Source of the DNA: Chthoniobacterales bacterium
Lineage (GTDB): Bacteria > Verrucomicrobiota > Verrucomicrobiia > Chthoniobacterales > UBA10450
DNA: 5,552 nucleotides
NCBI GenBank assembly: GCA_013695905.1
Contig: JACCZQ010000554.1
Coordinates: forward strand, 1 to 5,552
Direction: 5' to 3'
Shown here one piece after another: positions 1 through 5,552 of the stretch. The position numbers and the translations under genes were made by a program. A model generated the notes under the pieces. It was given only the letters and a program-made list of their open reading frames with translations. It searched no databases and had not been told where the DNA came from. Every line of letters starts with the position of its first letter. Position 1 is the stretch's first letter.

Positions 1-41
1 GTGACGGCCGTGAGGCTGATGGTTTTGAGAGGAGCTTTCAT
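1..41 (-). CDS. N-terminus of a probable exported protein (cut by window edge)
   Basis: An ATG at 41-39 on the minus strand opens a frame that stays open to the left edge, reading MKAPLKTISLTAV. The pattern of a basic start (K2, K6) followed by small and hydrophobic residues looks like the beginning of a Sec signal peptide, but only 13 codons are visible. Upstream is a weak purine-rich stretch (AGAAAGAA) that could serve as a ribosome binding site. It lies 187 nt downstream of the kinase stop on the same strand, a gap long enough for its own promoter. Its function cannot be judged from this window, and a chance ATG is not excluded. Confidence 0.4.
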   Translation of the reverse strand, partial: MKAPLKTISLTAV

Positions 42-228
42 GACTGTGTTCTTTCTGATTGAGGTTTGGTTTGTCGGTTGCGGCTGGCGCAGCTGTCGCC
101 GGAGCTGTTTCCCGTTCCTTCCCGAAAACGTTGGCGGCGTTGCAGACAATTCTCGCGCTCGGAATTTGATCCGAAATCCGACTCCCCGAACGGCGCTTCT
201 CGCTGCCGTCGCGCAGAAGAGAGCACGC

Positions 229-3180
229 TTAGCGACTTTGCCCCGGAGCGGCCGACGCGATGATTTTCTGAAAACGCGCGTCGTGACGGAGGCGATCGAA
301 CTCTCCGTCGAGCTGAAGGATCCCGTAGCCGAGCCCGGCGGGCAGTGCTGTCGCACCCTGCAGCACTTCGATGGCTCGATCGACCTCTCCCACCTCGGCG
401 CAAACCTGCGCAAGCCGCACCAGCATCACAGGGCCATCGTAGGTATCGAGTGAAACCGGCAACATTTCGACCGCGCGCTCCGCCTCACGGATGGCTTCGT
501 CGCGGCGGCCGAGTTTTGCGTCGATCTTCGCGAGCACCATCAACGCCTTGGCATCGTCGGCCCTGGCACCGACCGCAGCTGCGGCCCGTTGCCGGGCGCG
601 AGAGAACGCCGCGGCCGCGCGGTCGGGTTCGCCCAATGCGCGCGCGAAAACCCCTTCGAGGTATTCGCGCGGCGTGTTGAAACCGTGAGTCATGTCCCAC
701 GGGCCGTGCTCGGCGAGAACTTTTTCACCGGCCCGGTAATCCCGCCCGAAATACGCCAGCAAGAGCCGATACGTGAGAACCAGATCGCGATCTGCTCCGG
801 GCCGCAGGCCGTGTTCGAGCAATTCGCGCATCGGCGCGAGATCCCCTTTTTCTTCGAGCGCAATCTCGGTGCGGAGTAGTTGAAACCCAAGGTCGTCGTT
901 TTTCCACGCCAGGAAAGCGTCTACGGTCCTCCTGGCGTCGGGGTAGCGCCCGAGCCGCCGGTAAGTCCAGGAAAGCCCGAGGGTGAACTGCCCGTTGCGG
1001 GGATCGAGGGCGAGCGCGCGTTTCATGTTGCCGATCGATTCCTCCCAGCGTCCGTCCCGGCGCTGAATTGCGGCGATATGGAACAAGACGCTGGTGTCAT
1101 TCGGCATCTTGCTCGCAGCCAGCTCGAGCTCCGCCAGTGCGGCTGCGTAGGCCCGTTCGCCCAAATAATGGAAGAGCCCGCGGGTCACATGGACTTCGCC
1201 GCTATCGGCCTCCAACCTGGCCGCCGCCTCCAGCGCCTTTCTCGCCCGCTCCAGCCGCTCGGGAGTGTGATCCTCGCTGAACCAATATGCCTGCAGGTTC
1301 GCCTGCGCGAGCATGCACAACGCCGGCACAAAGGTGGGATCCCGCGCGACGGCTTCTTCGAGCAGCGCGACTTCCGCCAGCGCCTTGCGTCCCATCACTC
1401 CGCCCGCGCCGCCGTGCCGATGCAGCTCTTGCGCCTGCAAATACAACTCATAGGCGGCGGGATCTCGCCTGTCCCTCACTCGGAGAGCGGCCGCTTCGTC
1501 AGCCGAGAGCGCTGCTTCTAGTTGGCCTGCGATCTTCTGCGCGATGTCGCTCTGGATTGACAGCACATCGGCCATGTCGCTCTCGTACTGTTCCGCCCAG
1601 ATGTGCGCATCCGTGCGCGCATCGATCAGCTGTGCCGAGACACGGACACGATTTGCCGCGCGTTGCACGCTGCCTTCGAGCAGGTGTGCCACGCCTAATT
1701 GCTGCGCAATCTCGCGCAGGTTCCGCTTCTGCGGTTCGCGGAACTGCATCACACTTGTGCGGCTGATCACCTTGAGATCGGCAACTTTCGCGAGCGTCGT
1801 CAGAATCTGATCCTGAATCCCGTCCGCGAAGTAGGCGTTGGCGTCGTTGTCGCTCAGGTTTTCGAATGGCAGCACCGCGATGCTCTTGTCGGGAATGATT
1901 GTCGTTACCGCGGTCAGCGGCCGTGGTCGGTCAGTGCGCTGCGACAGCAGGATTGCTGCAGTCAGCACCGGGACGACGACGAACGCGGCGGCAAACGCCA
2001 CCCGGCGCGCCGTTCTCCAATGGTCGAGAAGTTCAGCGCGACAACGCTGCAAGCGCGCGGCGAGATCGCGAATGCCCGGTCGGGCGGCCGATTGCAGCGC
2101 GAGCATCGAAACGACCGTAGAAGTGAGACAACGCGGCACCCGCGCCGCTTTCAATTGCGTCACTGGTGGAACAAACGCCTGCTGCCGCGCGCGAATCTGC
2201 TCGACGCTTCCGCCCGGGAAAGGCATCTGGCCGGTCAGGAGATACCAAAGCGTTGCGCCTAACGAGTAGATGTCCGAGCGCACATCGATCGGGCTGTGGT
2301 CGAACTGCTCCGGGCTCGCGAAGGCCGGGGTGCCGATGAAGCCGTGCTGCGTCAGCGCCATCACGTCGGTCTTCTCCGAGAGTGCCTTCGCCACGCCGAA
2401 ATCGATCACCTTCACCGTGAGCTGCGCCGCCGTAGGGGAAAAGGAGCGCGGCTTTTTAAGCCACGCAGCAAATTGCCGGGTTGCAAACCCGGCCTCCCGT
2501 TGAGGCCGCTCTGCGGAGCGGGTGGGCAAGCTGGAAGCTTGCTCTACCTTTCCAGGAGCGGCCTCCTCGTCTTCGCCGCGAAGGATCATCAGATTCGCTG
2601 GCTTTAAATCGCGATGCACCAGTCCCTGCTTCGCCGCCGCCGCCAGCGCGCTCGTCACCTGCAGCGCGATCTCGACGACGGTCAGCGCATCGAGCGGCCC
2701 CGTCCGTCGCACCCGCGCCTCCAGCGTTTCCCCTTCGACCAATTCCATCGCGCAGAAGCACTGGCCGTTCTCCTCGCGCACGCCAAAATGGTGGACCGTC
2801 GCCACGTTTGGATGCCGCAATGCCGCCGCCATCCGCGCCTCGCGCATGAAGCGTTCCCGCGCCTCCGCGCCCCGCTTCGCCCATTCCCCATCGATCAGCT
2901 TCAACGCCACCGGCCGCCGCAGTGACGTGTCGAGCGCGCGATACGTCACGCCCATCGCGCCCCGACCGAGCTCCCATAGCGTCCCGTCCTCGCGCCGGTC
3001 GATCCGGTAAACGCCAAACCGGTCATCATTTGTGAACTTCGGTTCCGCTTCTCCGTCGCTGCCGTCGAACCCGACGCTCAGCAGGCAAACCATGCAACGA
3101 CGAAGCCCCGGCGAGTAGCCGGCGGAACTCGACGTCCCGCACGTCGGACAAACATCTGCGTTAGGTGCGAGCGGCAGCAT
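229..3180 (-). CDS. Membrane-anchored Ser/Thr protein kinase with TolB/FlgO-like and TPR domains
   Basis: A 983-residue receptor-type Hanks kinase. A possible zinc ribbon comes first (C11-x2-C14, C29-x2-C32). The kinase domain spans about 58-385: glycine loop LGRGAMGV (71-78), ATP lysine K94, helix-C glutamate E114, catalytic HRDLKPAN (189-196), DFG at 260-262, SPE at 289-291, SDIYSLG at 302-308, ARP at 366-368. All key residues are present, so it is probably active. One membrane segment (about 393-413) follows. Then comes a TolB/FlgO-like domain (about 429-550, starting DKSIAVLPFENLSD), and TPR-like helical repeats fill about 597-950. The kinase should be cytoplasmic and the C-terminal part extracytoplasmic, suggesting a sensor or scaffold role. 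HRD and DFG are about 50 residues further apart than usual because of an insert (about 201-252) containing a palindromic repeat. The ATG lies 8 nt after the sigma-factor stop, preceded by GGGTGA, which indicates one operon. Its substrate is unknown; the adjacent sigma factor is the obvious candidate. Confidence 0.93.
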   Translation of the reverse strand: MLPLAPNADVCPTCGTSSSAGYSPGLRRCMVCLLSVGFDGSDGEAEPKFTNDDRFGVYRIDRREDGTLWELGRGAMGVTYRALDTSLRRPVALKLIDGEWAKRGAEARERFMREARMAAALRHPNVATVHHFGVREENGQCFCAMELVEGETLEARVRRTGPLDALTVVEIALQVTSALAAAAKQGLVHRDLKPANLMILRGEDEEAAPGKVEQASSLPTRSAERPQREAGFATRQFAAWLKKPRSFSPTAAQLTVKVIDFGVAKALSEKTDVMALTQHGFIGTPAFASPEQFDHSPIDVRSDIYSLGATLWYLLTGQMPFPGGSVEQIRARQQAFVPPVTQLKAARVPRCLTSTVVSMLALQSAARPGIRDLAARLQRCRAELLDHWRTARRVAFAAAFVVVPVLTAAILLSQRTDRPRPLTAVTTIIPDKSIAVLPFENLSDNDANAYFADGIQDQILTTLAKVADLKVISRTSVMQFREPQKRNLREIAQQLGVAHLLEGSVQRAANRVRVSAQLIDARTDAHIWAEQYESDMADVLSIQSDIAQKIAGQLEAALSADEAAALRVRDRRDPAAYELYLQAQELHRHGGAGGVMGRKALAEVALLEEAVARDPTFVPALCMLAQANLQAYWFSEDHTPERLERARKALEAAARLEADSGEVHVTRGLFHYLGERAYAAALAELELAASKMPNDTSVLFHIAAIQRRDGRWEESIGNMKRALALDPRNGQFTLGLSWTYRRLGRYPDARRTVDAFLAWKNDDLGFQLLRTEIALEEKGDLAPMRELLEHGLRPGADRDLVLTYRLLLAYFGRDYRAGEKVLAEHGPWDMTHGFNTPREYLEGVFARALGEPDRAAAAFSRARQRAAAAVGARADDAKALMVLAKIDAKLGRRDEAIREAERAVEMLPVSLDTYDGPVMLVRLAQVCAEVGEVDRAIEVLQGATALPAGLGYGILQLDGEFDRLRHDARFQKIIASAAPGQSR
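2470..2550. repeat. REP-like multi-hairpin repeat inside the kinase gene
   Basis: Four short inverted repeats lie back to back. They are gccgggtt/aacccggc (2475-2482 and 2486-2493), ggcctc/gaggcc (2491-2496 and 2502-2507), ccgctc/gagcgg (2506-2511 and 2516-2521) and gcaagc/gcttgc (2526-2531 and 2537-2542). Loops are 3-5 nt, and neighbouring stems partly share bases. In the kinase frame this region gives residues of about 211-237, beginning VEQASSLPTRSA, which resembles no kinase sequence. I recall closely similar palindromes and the same peptide from dispersed repeats in Verrucomicrobiota, but a copy count needs the genome. The element keeps the frame open and falls in the loop between catalytic loop and DFG, a place that tolerates insertions. 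Exact ends are uncertain because no target duplication is evident. Confidence 0.75.
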
Positions 3181-3188
3181 GTCACCCG

Positions 3189-3983
3189 CTAAGCCGCTGC
3201 CAATGTCTCGCAGAGATACCGCAGCTCGCCATCCACCTCCGACGCATCCGCGACGGTGCCGCGTACTTCCTCGCGCAGCAGCACGCGATAGCGGGACCGG
3301 AGCCGCGCGACATCGCTACGCAAGGTTGCGACCGGCCGGCCGAGCCGCACCGCCAATTCGTCGTACGGCACGGCCGCCTCGTTCGTCACGGCGAGGTGCG
3401 AACTCAGCCGCTCGAACAGCTCCTCTTTCCCCGCCAGCGCGGACTCCTCCGCCAGCCGGTCGAGCGAACGCCGCAGCAGTGACTCCGCCCACTCCCGCTC
3501 GTAAATGTGTTCCGCGCTCCAGGTGTGCCAGTTCGCCGCGTGCGTCTCCGCTTCCGCGACCGCAGCGTCGTCGAGCTGCGCGAAAATCATACCGCCCCCG
3601 CGCTTCTGCGTCCGCTCATGCGCGCGAGCATGCGCCACGAAATGCTTCAGCGCGCCGAGCAGGAACGAGCGGAACCGCCCCTTCTCGCGATCCGCCCGCG
3701 CATACGCGCGGGACTCGATCAGGTGCGCAAAAAATCCCTGCGTCAGATCCTGCGCGTCATGCGGGCTGTGACCCTGCCGACGCAGGAAAAAAAAGATCGG
3801 TCGCCAGTAGATGCGGCACAGTTCTGAGAGAGCACTATGCGCCTGGTCGCCCGGAGTTTGGGATGCCGCCGCATCGAGCACCATGGTCCAGCGGGTGGAG
3901 ATGAAGGCGCCATCGCGGGTGATCGCATCACGAACAGCGGCAGGCACGCCGCCGGTTTTATGCAGAACGAAGGAAAATAGCAA
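3189..3983 (-). CDS. ECF-type RNA polymerase sigma factor, kinase-associated family
   Basis: A sigma-70-like factor of up to 264 residues that would direct RNA polymerase to a specific promoter set. The family-typical opening FISTRWTMVL is at 27-36. Region 2 runs about 51-125 and includes HDAQDLTQGFFAHLI (75-89) and the KGRFRSFLLGALKHF stretch (101-115). Region 4 is a helix-turn-helix at about 205-238 (YDELAVRLGRPVATLRSDV, then RLRSRYRVLL). The tail (about 240-264) ending LRYLCETLAAA is typical of this kinase-linked group as I remember it. The frame has no ATG: a TGA lies at 4011-4013, so translation must use TTG at 3983 or GTG at 3947, and no strong ribosome site decides between them. The kinase gene begins 8 nt downstream. 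No anti-sigma gene is seen, so control by the partner kinase is the natural inference. Confidence 0.88.
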   Translation of the reverse strand: MLFSFVLHKTGGVPAAVRDAITRDGAFISTRWTMVLDAAASQTPGDQAHSALSELCRIYWRPIFFFLRRQGHSPHDAQDLTQGFFAHLIESRAYARADREKGRFRSFLLGALKHFVAHARAHERTQKRGGGMIFAQLDDAAVAEAETHAANWHTWSAEHIYEREWAESLLRRSLDRLAEESALAGKEELFERLSSHLAVTNEAAVPYDELAVRLGRPVATLRSDVARLRSRYRVLLREEVRGTVADASEVDGELRYLCETLAAA

Positions 3984-4128
3984 GCCATGAGAGACCGAGG
4001 TTCTGAAGATTCACGTCCAACACCGTGGCGCGCGATTGGACCGCCGCGCGGGCCTGGCTCTTCGCCAACCTCAGCGGCGAGGACATGGATGCAATCTGAG
4101 CACGGGGAAGTTGCACCAAGATCTTTTT

Positions 4129-4154
4129 GCCAGCGTCTTTCATGAACCGCTGGC
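4129..4154. other. Hairpin just downstream of the PIN toxin gene
   Basis: A perfect 7-bp inverted repeat, gccagcg (4129-4135) and cgctggc (4148-4154), encloses a 12-nt loop that itself contains the palindrome ttcatgaa (4139-4146). It begins 12 nt past the toxin stop codon, a position suited to ending or protecting the toxin-antitoxin mRNA. In the direction of transcription it is followed by an A-run rather than a T-run, so it is not a canonical intrinsic terminator. Confidence 0.4.
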
Positions 4155-4166
4155 GTGACTCAGTTT

Positions 4167-4571
4167 CTACTTCAGCAGTGCCGTGAAACCCGCCTGCTCG
4201 AAGTGATGGTCTCCCGTCAATGCTTCCTTGATTCCCTCCTCGTTCATTACGACGAAGGAAACGCAATCGGTCAGCGACCAGTCTTTGTCCTTTCGGGAGC
4301 GATATAGCTCAAAGCCGCGCCAGAACAAAACTGCGTCGGCTTCCACCAATCGAGTGTGCGTGTCGTTTCGCAGGTCCTGGACAAAGACCGCGCAACGCTC
4401 TCGTTCACCTGGGCGCCTCATCCCATCCGCCATTTCCAGCAAGACCCACGCAGTCGTCACCAGTTCATCCACCTCGGCATGGGCAATGTACTCCATCGCC
4501 CGCGGGTGTGCCGAATCCCGTTCGTTCAAGACCGCGAGATAAAAGTGCGTATCAGCAAACAATCGCTTCAT
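4167..4571 (-). CDS. PIN-domain toxin (VapC-like ribonuclease)
   Basis: A 134-residue protein, the usual size for VapC-type toxins, which are Mg2+-dependent endoribonucleases that stop translation. The four acidic residues expected of the PIN active site are visible: D7 in FADTHFYLA, E46 in VLLEMADG, D102 in WSLTDCVSF, and D121 in the closing TGDHHFEQAGF motif. All key residues are intact, so the enzyme is probably functional. The chosen ATG (4571-4569) overlaps the antitoxin stop as ATGA, the classic arrangement for translational coupling in toxin-antitoxin operons. No ribosome binding site precedes it, which fits coupling. The open frame extends 30 codons further upstream, but that part is the antitoxin read in another frame. 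Family assignment is firm; the RNA target cannot be inferred. Confidence 0.88.
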   Translation of the reverse strand: MKRLFADTHFYLAVLNERDSAHPRAMEYIAHAEVDELVTTAWVLLEMADGMRRPGERERCAVFVQDLRNDTHTRLVEADAVLFWRGFELYRSRKDKDWSLTDCVSFVVMNEEGIKEALTGDHHFEQAGFTALLK

Positions 4572-4810
4572 CGCGGTTTGCGACCCGTCCGGTAGTCGTC
4601 GTGGTTCTCCGCAAAATCGGGGGGCAAAGTTTTGACACTGCCCGCGTGCCGCAACATCCACGCAAAGGCGGGTGACTTCGCACTCGGCGGCGGCTTGGTC
4701 TCCGGCGACGCCACCTCCGCTCCGGGCAATAAAATTTCCACGCTCGTCCCGTCGGGCACGTGAATCGGCAGCTTGATCGTGTCATTCTCGACGATGGCGG
4801 TGATGTTCAT
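4568..4810 (-). CDS. Antitoxin of the PIN-toxin module (AbrB/DUF104-like)
   Basis: An 80-residue protein directly upstream of the PIN toxin and overlapping it by 4 nt. Residues 1-30 (MNITAIVENDTIKLPIHVPD, then GTSVEILLPG) look like the short beta-rich N-terminus of AbrB- or DUF104-type antitoxins, which bind their operon DNA. A proline-rich linker (about 35-48) follows. The C-terminal part (about 49-80) has the LPPDFAENHDDY pattern expected to wrap around and block the toxin. This start was chosen because it aligns with the family-like opening; another ATG in frame at 4822 would add four residues (MLPA) but overlaps the likely -10 box. The role as antitoxin is inferred mainly from position and N-terminal pattern, and the exact family is unsure. 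Confidence 0.75.
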   Translation of the reverse strand: MNITAIVENDTIKLPIHVPDGTSVEILLPGAEVASPETKPPPSAKSPAFAWMLRHAGSVKTLPPDFAENHDDYRTGRKPR

Positions 4811-4817
4811 GGCTGGG

Positions 4818-4847
4818 AGCATAACAGCGCGGGCGGGCCAGCAGCAA
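4818..4847 (-). promoter_or_regulatory. Possible promoter of the toxin-antitoxin operon
   Basis: On the minus strand TTGCTG (4847-4842) is followed after 18 nt by TATGCT (4823-4818), a fair match to the -35 and -10 consensus. Transcription would begin about 7 nt later, almost at the antitoxin ATG (4810), giving a leaderless or nearly leaderless mRNA. This agrees with the lack of a ribosome binding site there. It is judged by eye only. Confidence 0.35.
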
Positions 4848-4871
4848 GGTGCGGCGTGGAGGAAGTAAAAT

Positions 4872-5547
4872 CTATGGCATCTCGCAATCCGGGCTGTTAT
4901 CCATGATGGGAGCTTGGAGGAATGATGATGACGTCTGCATCCTCCGCGACGCTGGCAGAATTGCACCGAGATCTTTAACACTGTAAACCAGCGTCCCGCT
5001 CGTCCCCTGGTTCATCGTCAGCTTGCTCATCGAATCGCCCAGCCGCCGCGCGATGCCGAAGTCGGACACCTTCATCTCGCCCTTCTGATTCACCATCAGA
5101 TTCGCCGGCTTCAGATCACGGTGAATGATGCGAGCGTCATTGTGCGCATAATCGAGCGCATCGCAGAGCTGAGCTGTCCAGGCAGCGATCTCATCGGGTT
5201 GGAAAACCTTCGCCTCTTTCTCGGCCCGCAAATTCGAAAGCGTGTCGCCGTCGATGTACTCCATCGAGATGCAAGGCCGAAGTATCGCTGTTAACGAAAT
5301 CGTGAATCCGCACAATGTTCTTGTGCGTTAGCTCGAGACTGCGCCTCGTCTCTCGTTTCAAATCCGAGAGGAGTGCCTTATCGAGCACAACCAGGTCGGG
5401 CAGAAACTTGAGCGCCACGTCGCGTTCCAATTCTTCATCGCGCGCCAGCCAGACGATGCCCATCCCGCCCCGGCCCAGGATCTTTTTCAAAGTGTAGCGA
5501 CCGAAAAGTTTCTGACCGCGCGAAAACTCGCGCAGCGTCATCTCCAC
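4872..5547 (-). pseudogene. Ser/Thr protein kinase fragment, frameshifted and truncated
   Basis: The N-terminal part of a Hanks-type kinase from a different subfamily than the one at 229-3180. Frame one (start at GTG 5547 or ATG 5541, or beyond the edge) has the glycine loop LGRGGMG, VALK with the ATP lysine, the helix-C glutamate in KRETRRS, and NIVRIHDFV. Near 5273 the homology jumps frame: removing one A of the plus-strand pair at 5273-5274 joins NSDTSA to CISMEYIDGDTL. Frame two then gives HRDLKPANLM, VSDFGIARRLG and GTSGTLVY. After the tyrosine codon at 4985-4983 kinase similarity stops before the expected MSPxQ motif, and an unrelated tail runs to a TAG at 4872. The C-lobe and any downstream domains are missing. 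Two independent lesions make decay more likely than a sequencing error. It cannot encode a working kinase here. Confidence 0.82.
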
Positions 5548-5552
5548 GTCAT

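Noticed and set aside
42..228. Possible terminator hairpins after the kinase, such as cagct/agctg at 90-94 and 103-107 and an imperfect stem near 160-180.
   Set aside because: Stems are short or bulged, with no following T-run on the minus strand, so no terminator is called.
1..453. Plus-strand open frame of 150 codons at the left edge.
   Set aside because: It runs antisense through the kinase 3' end and the start of the next minus-strand gene; the composition is that of an antisense shadow in GC-rich DNA.
880..1521. Plus-strand open frame of 213 codons within the kinase gene.
   Set aside because: It is antisense to the TPR-encoding part of a clearly real gene and shows no domain pattern.
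2475..2542. Intrinsic terminator or CRISPR repeat reading of the clustered hairpins.
   Set aside because: The hairpins lie inside an intact reading frame with no T-run, and there is no regular repeat-spacer pattern; a REP-like element explains them better.
3179..3904. Plus-strand open frame of 241 codons opposite the sigma gene.
   Set aside because: Its product is Arg/Pro/Ala-rich low-complexity sequence, the usual antisense shadow of a GC-rich gene; the sigma factor on the other strand is convincing.
3958..4143. A 61-codon minus-strand frame between toxin and sigma genes, starting MKDAGKKILVQLPRAQ.
   Set aside because: It has no ribosome site, its start lies inside the hairpin, it overlaps one proposed sigma start, and no family pattern is recognisable. 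It may be a remnant, but there is not enough to call a gene.

Overview
The window reads as a piece of a GC-rich, probably Verrucomicrobiota chromosome (Opitutus/Pedosphaera/Chthoniobacter-like). This rests on three things seen in the sequence: a sigma factor of the ECF-like type that sits beside Ser/Thr kinases in Planctomycetes/Verrucomicrobia, a kinase-TolB/FlgO-TPR protein, and a palindromic repeat that translates as 'VEQASSLPTRSA', a signature I recall from many verrucomicrobial proteins. The lineage is an inference from memory, not a search result. Every supported gene lies on the minus strand, so the gene order in transcription runs from high to low coordinates.

Layout in transcription order. 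(1) About 4983-5547: the 5' part of a second Ser/Thr kinase gene. It is broken by a one-base frameshift near 5273 and cut off inside the activation segment, so it is a pseudogene. (2) 4811-4982: gene-free sequence with a possible promoter for the next operon. (3) 4568-4810 and 4167-4571: a two-gene toxin-antitoxin module, a small antitoxin followed by a PIN-domain (VapC-like) toxin, overlapping as ATGA. (4) 3984-4166: gene-free sequence with a 7-bp-stem hairpin and one copy of a 16-bp near-repeat. (5) 3189-3983: an ECF-type sigma factor with no in-frame ATG start. (6) 229-3180: a 983-residue membrane-anchored Ser/Thr kinase starting 8 nt after the sigma stop. It carries an N-terminal Cys4 motif, a TolB/FlgO-like domain and C-terminal TPR repeats. 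(7) 42-228: an intergenic gap with no convincing terminator. (8) 1-41: the first codons of a further gene, probably with a signal peptide, running off the left edge.

The sigma factor and kinase look like one operon. The likely model is that the kinase senses a signal outside the membrane through its TolB/FlgO and TPR part and controls the sigma factor by phosphorylation, because no anti-sigma gene is present. The most unusual feature is a REP-like multi-hairpin element embedded in frame within the kinase catalytic domain, between the HRD and DFG motifs. It appears to contribute about 29 residues to an insert of about 50. The toxin-antitoxin module and the wrecked kinase upstream suggest that the right half of the window is a site of past rearrangement.
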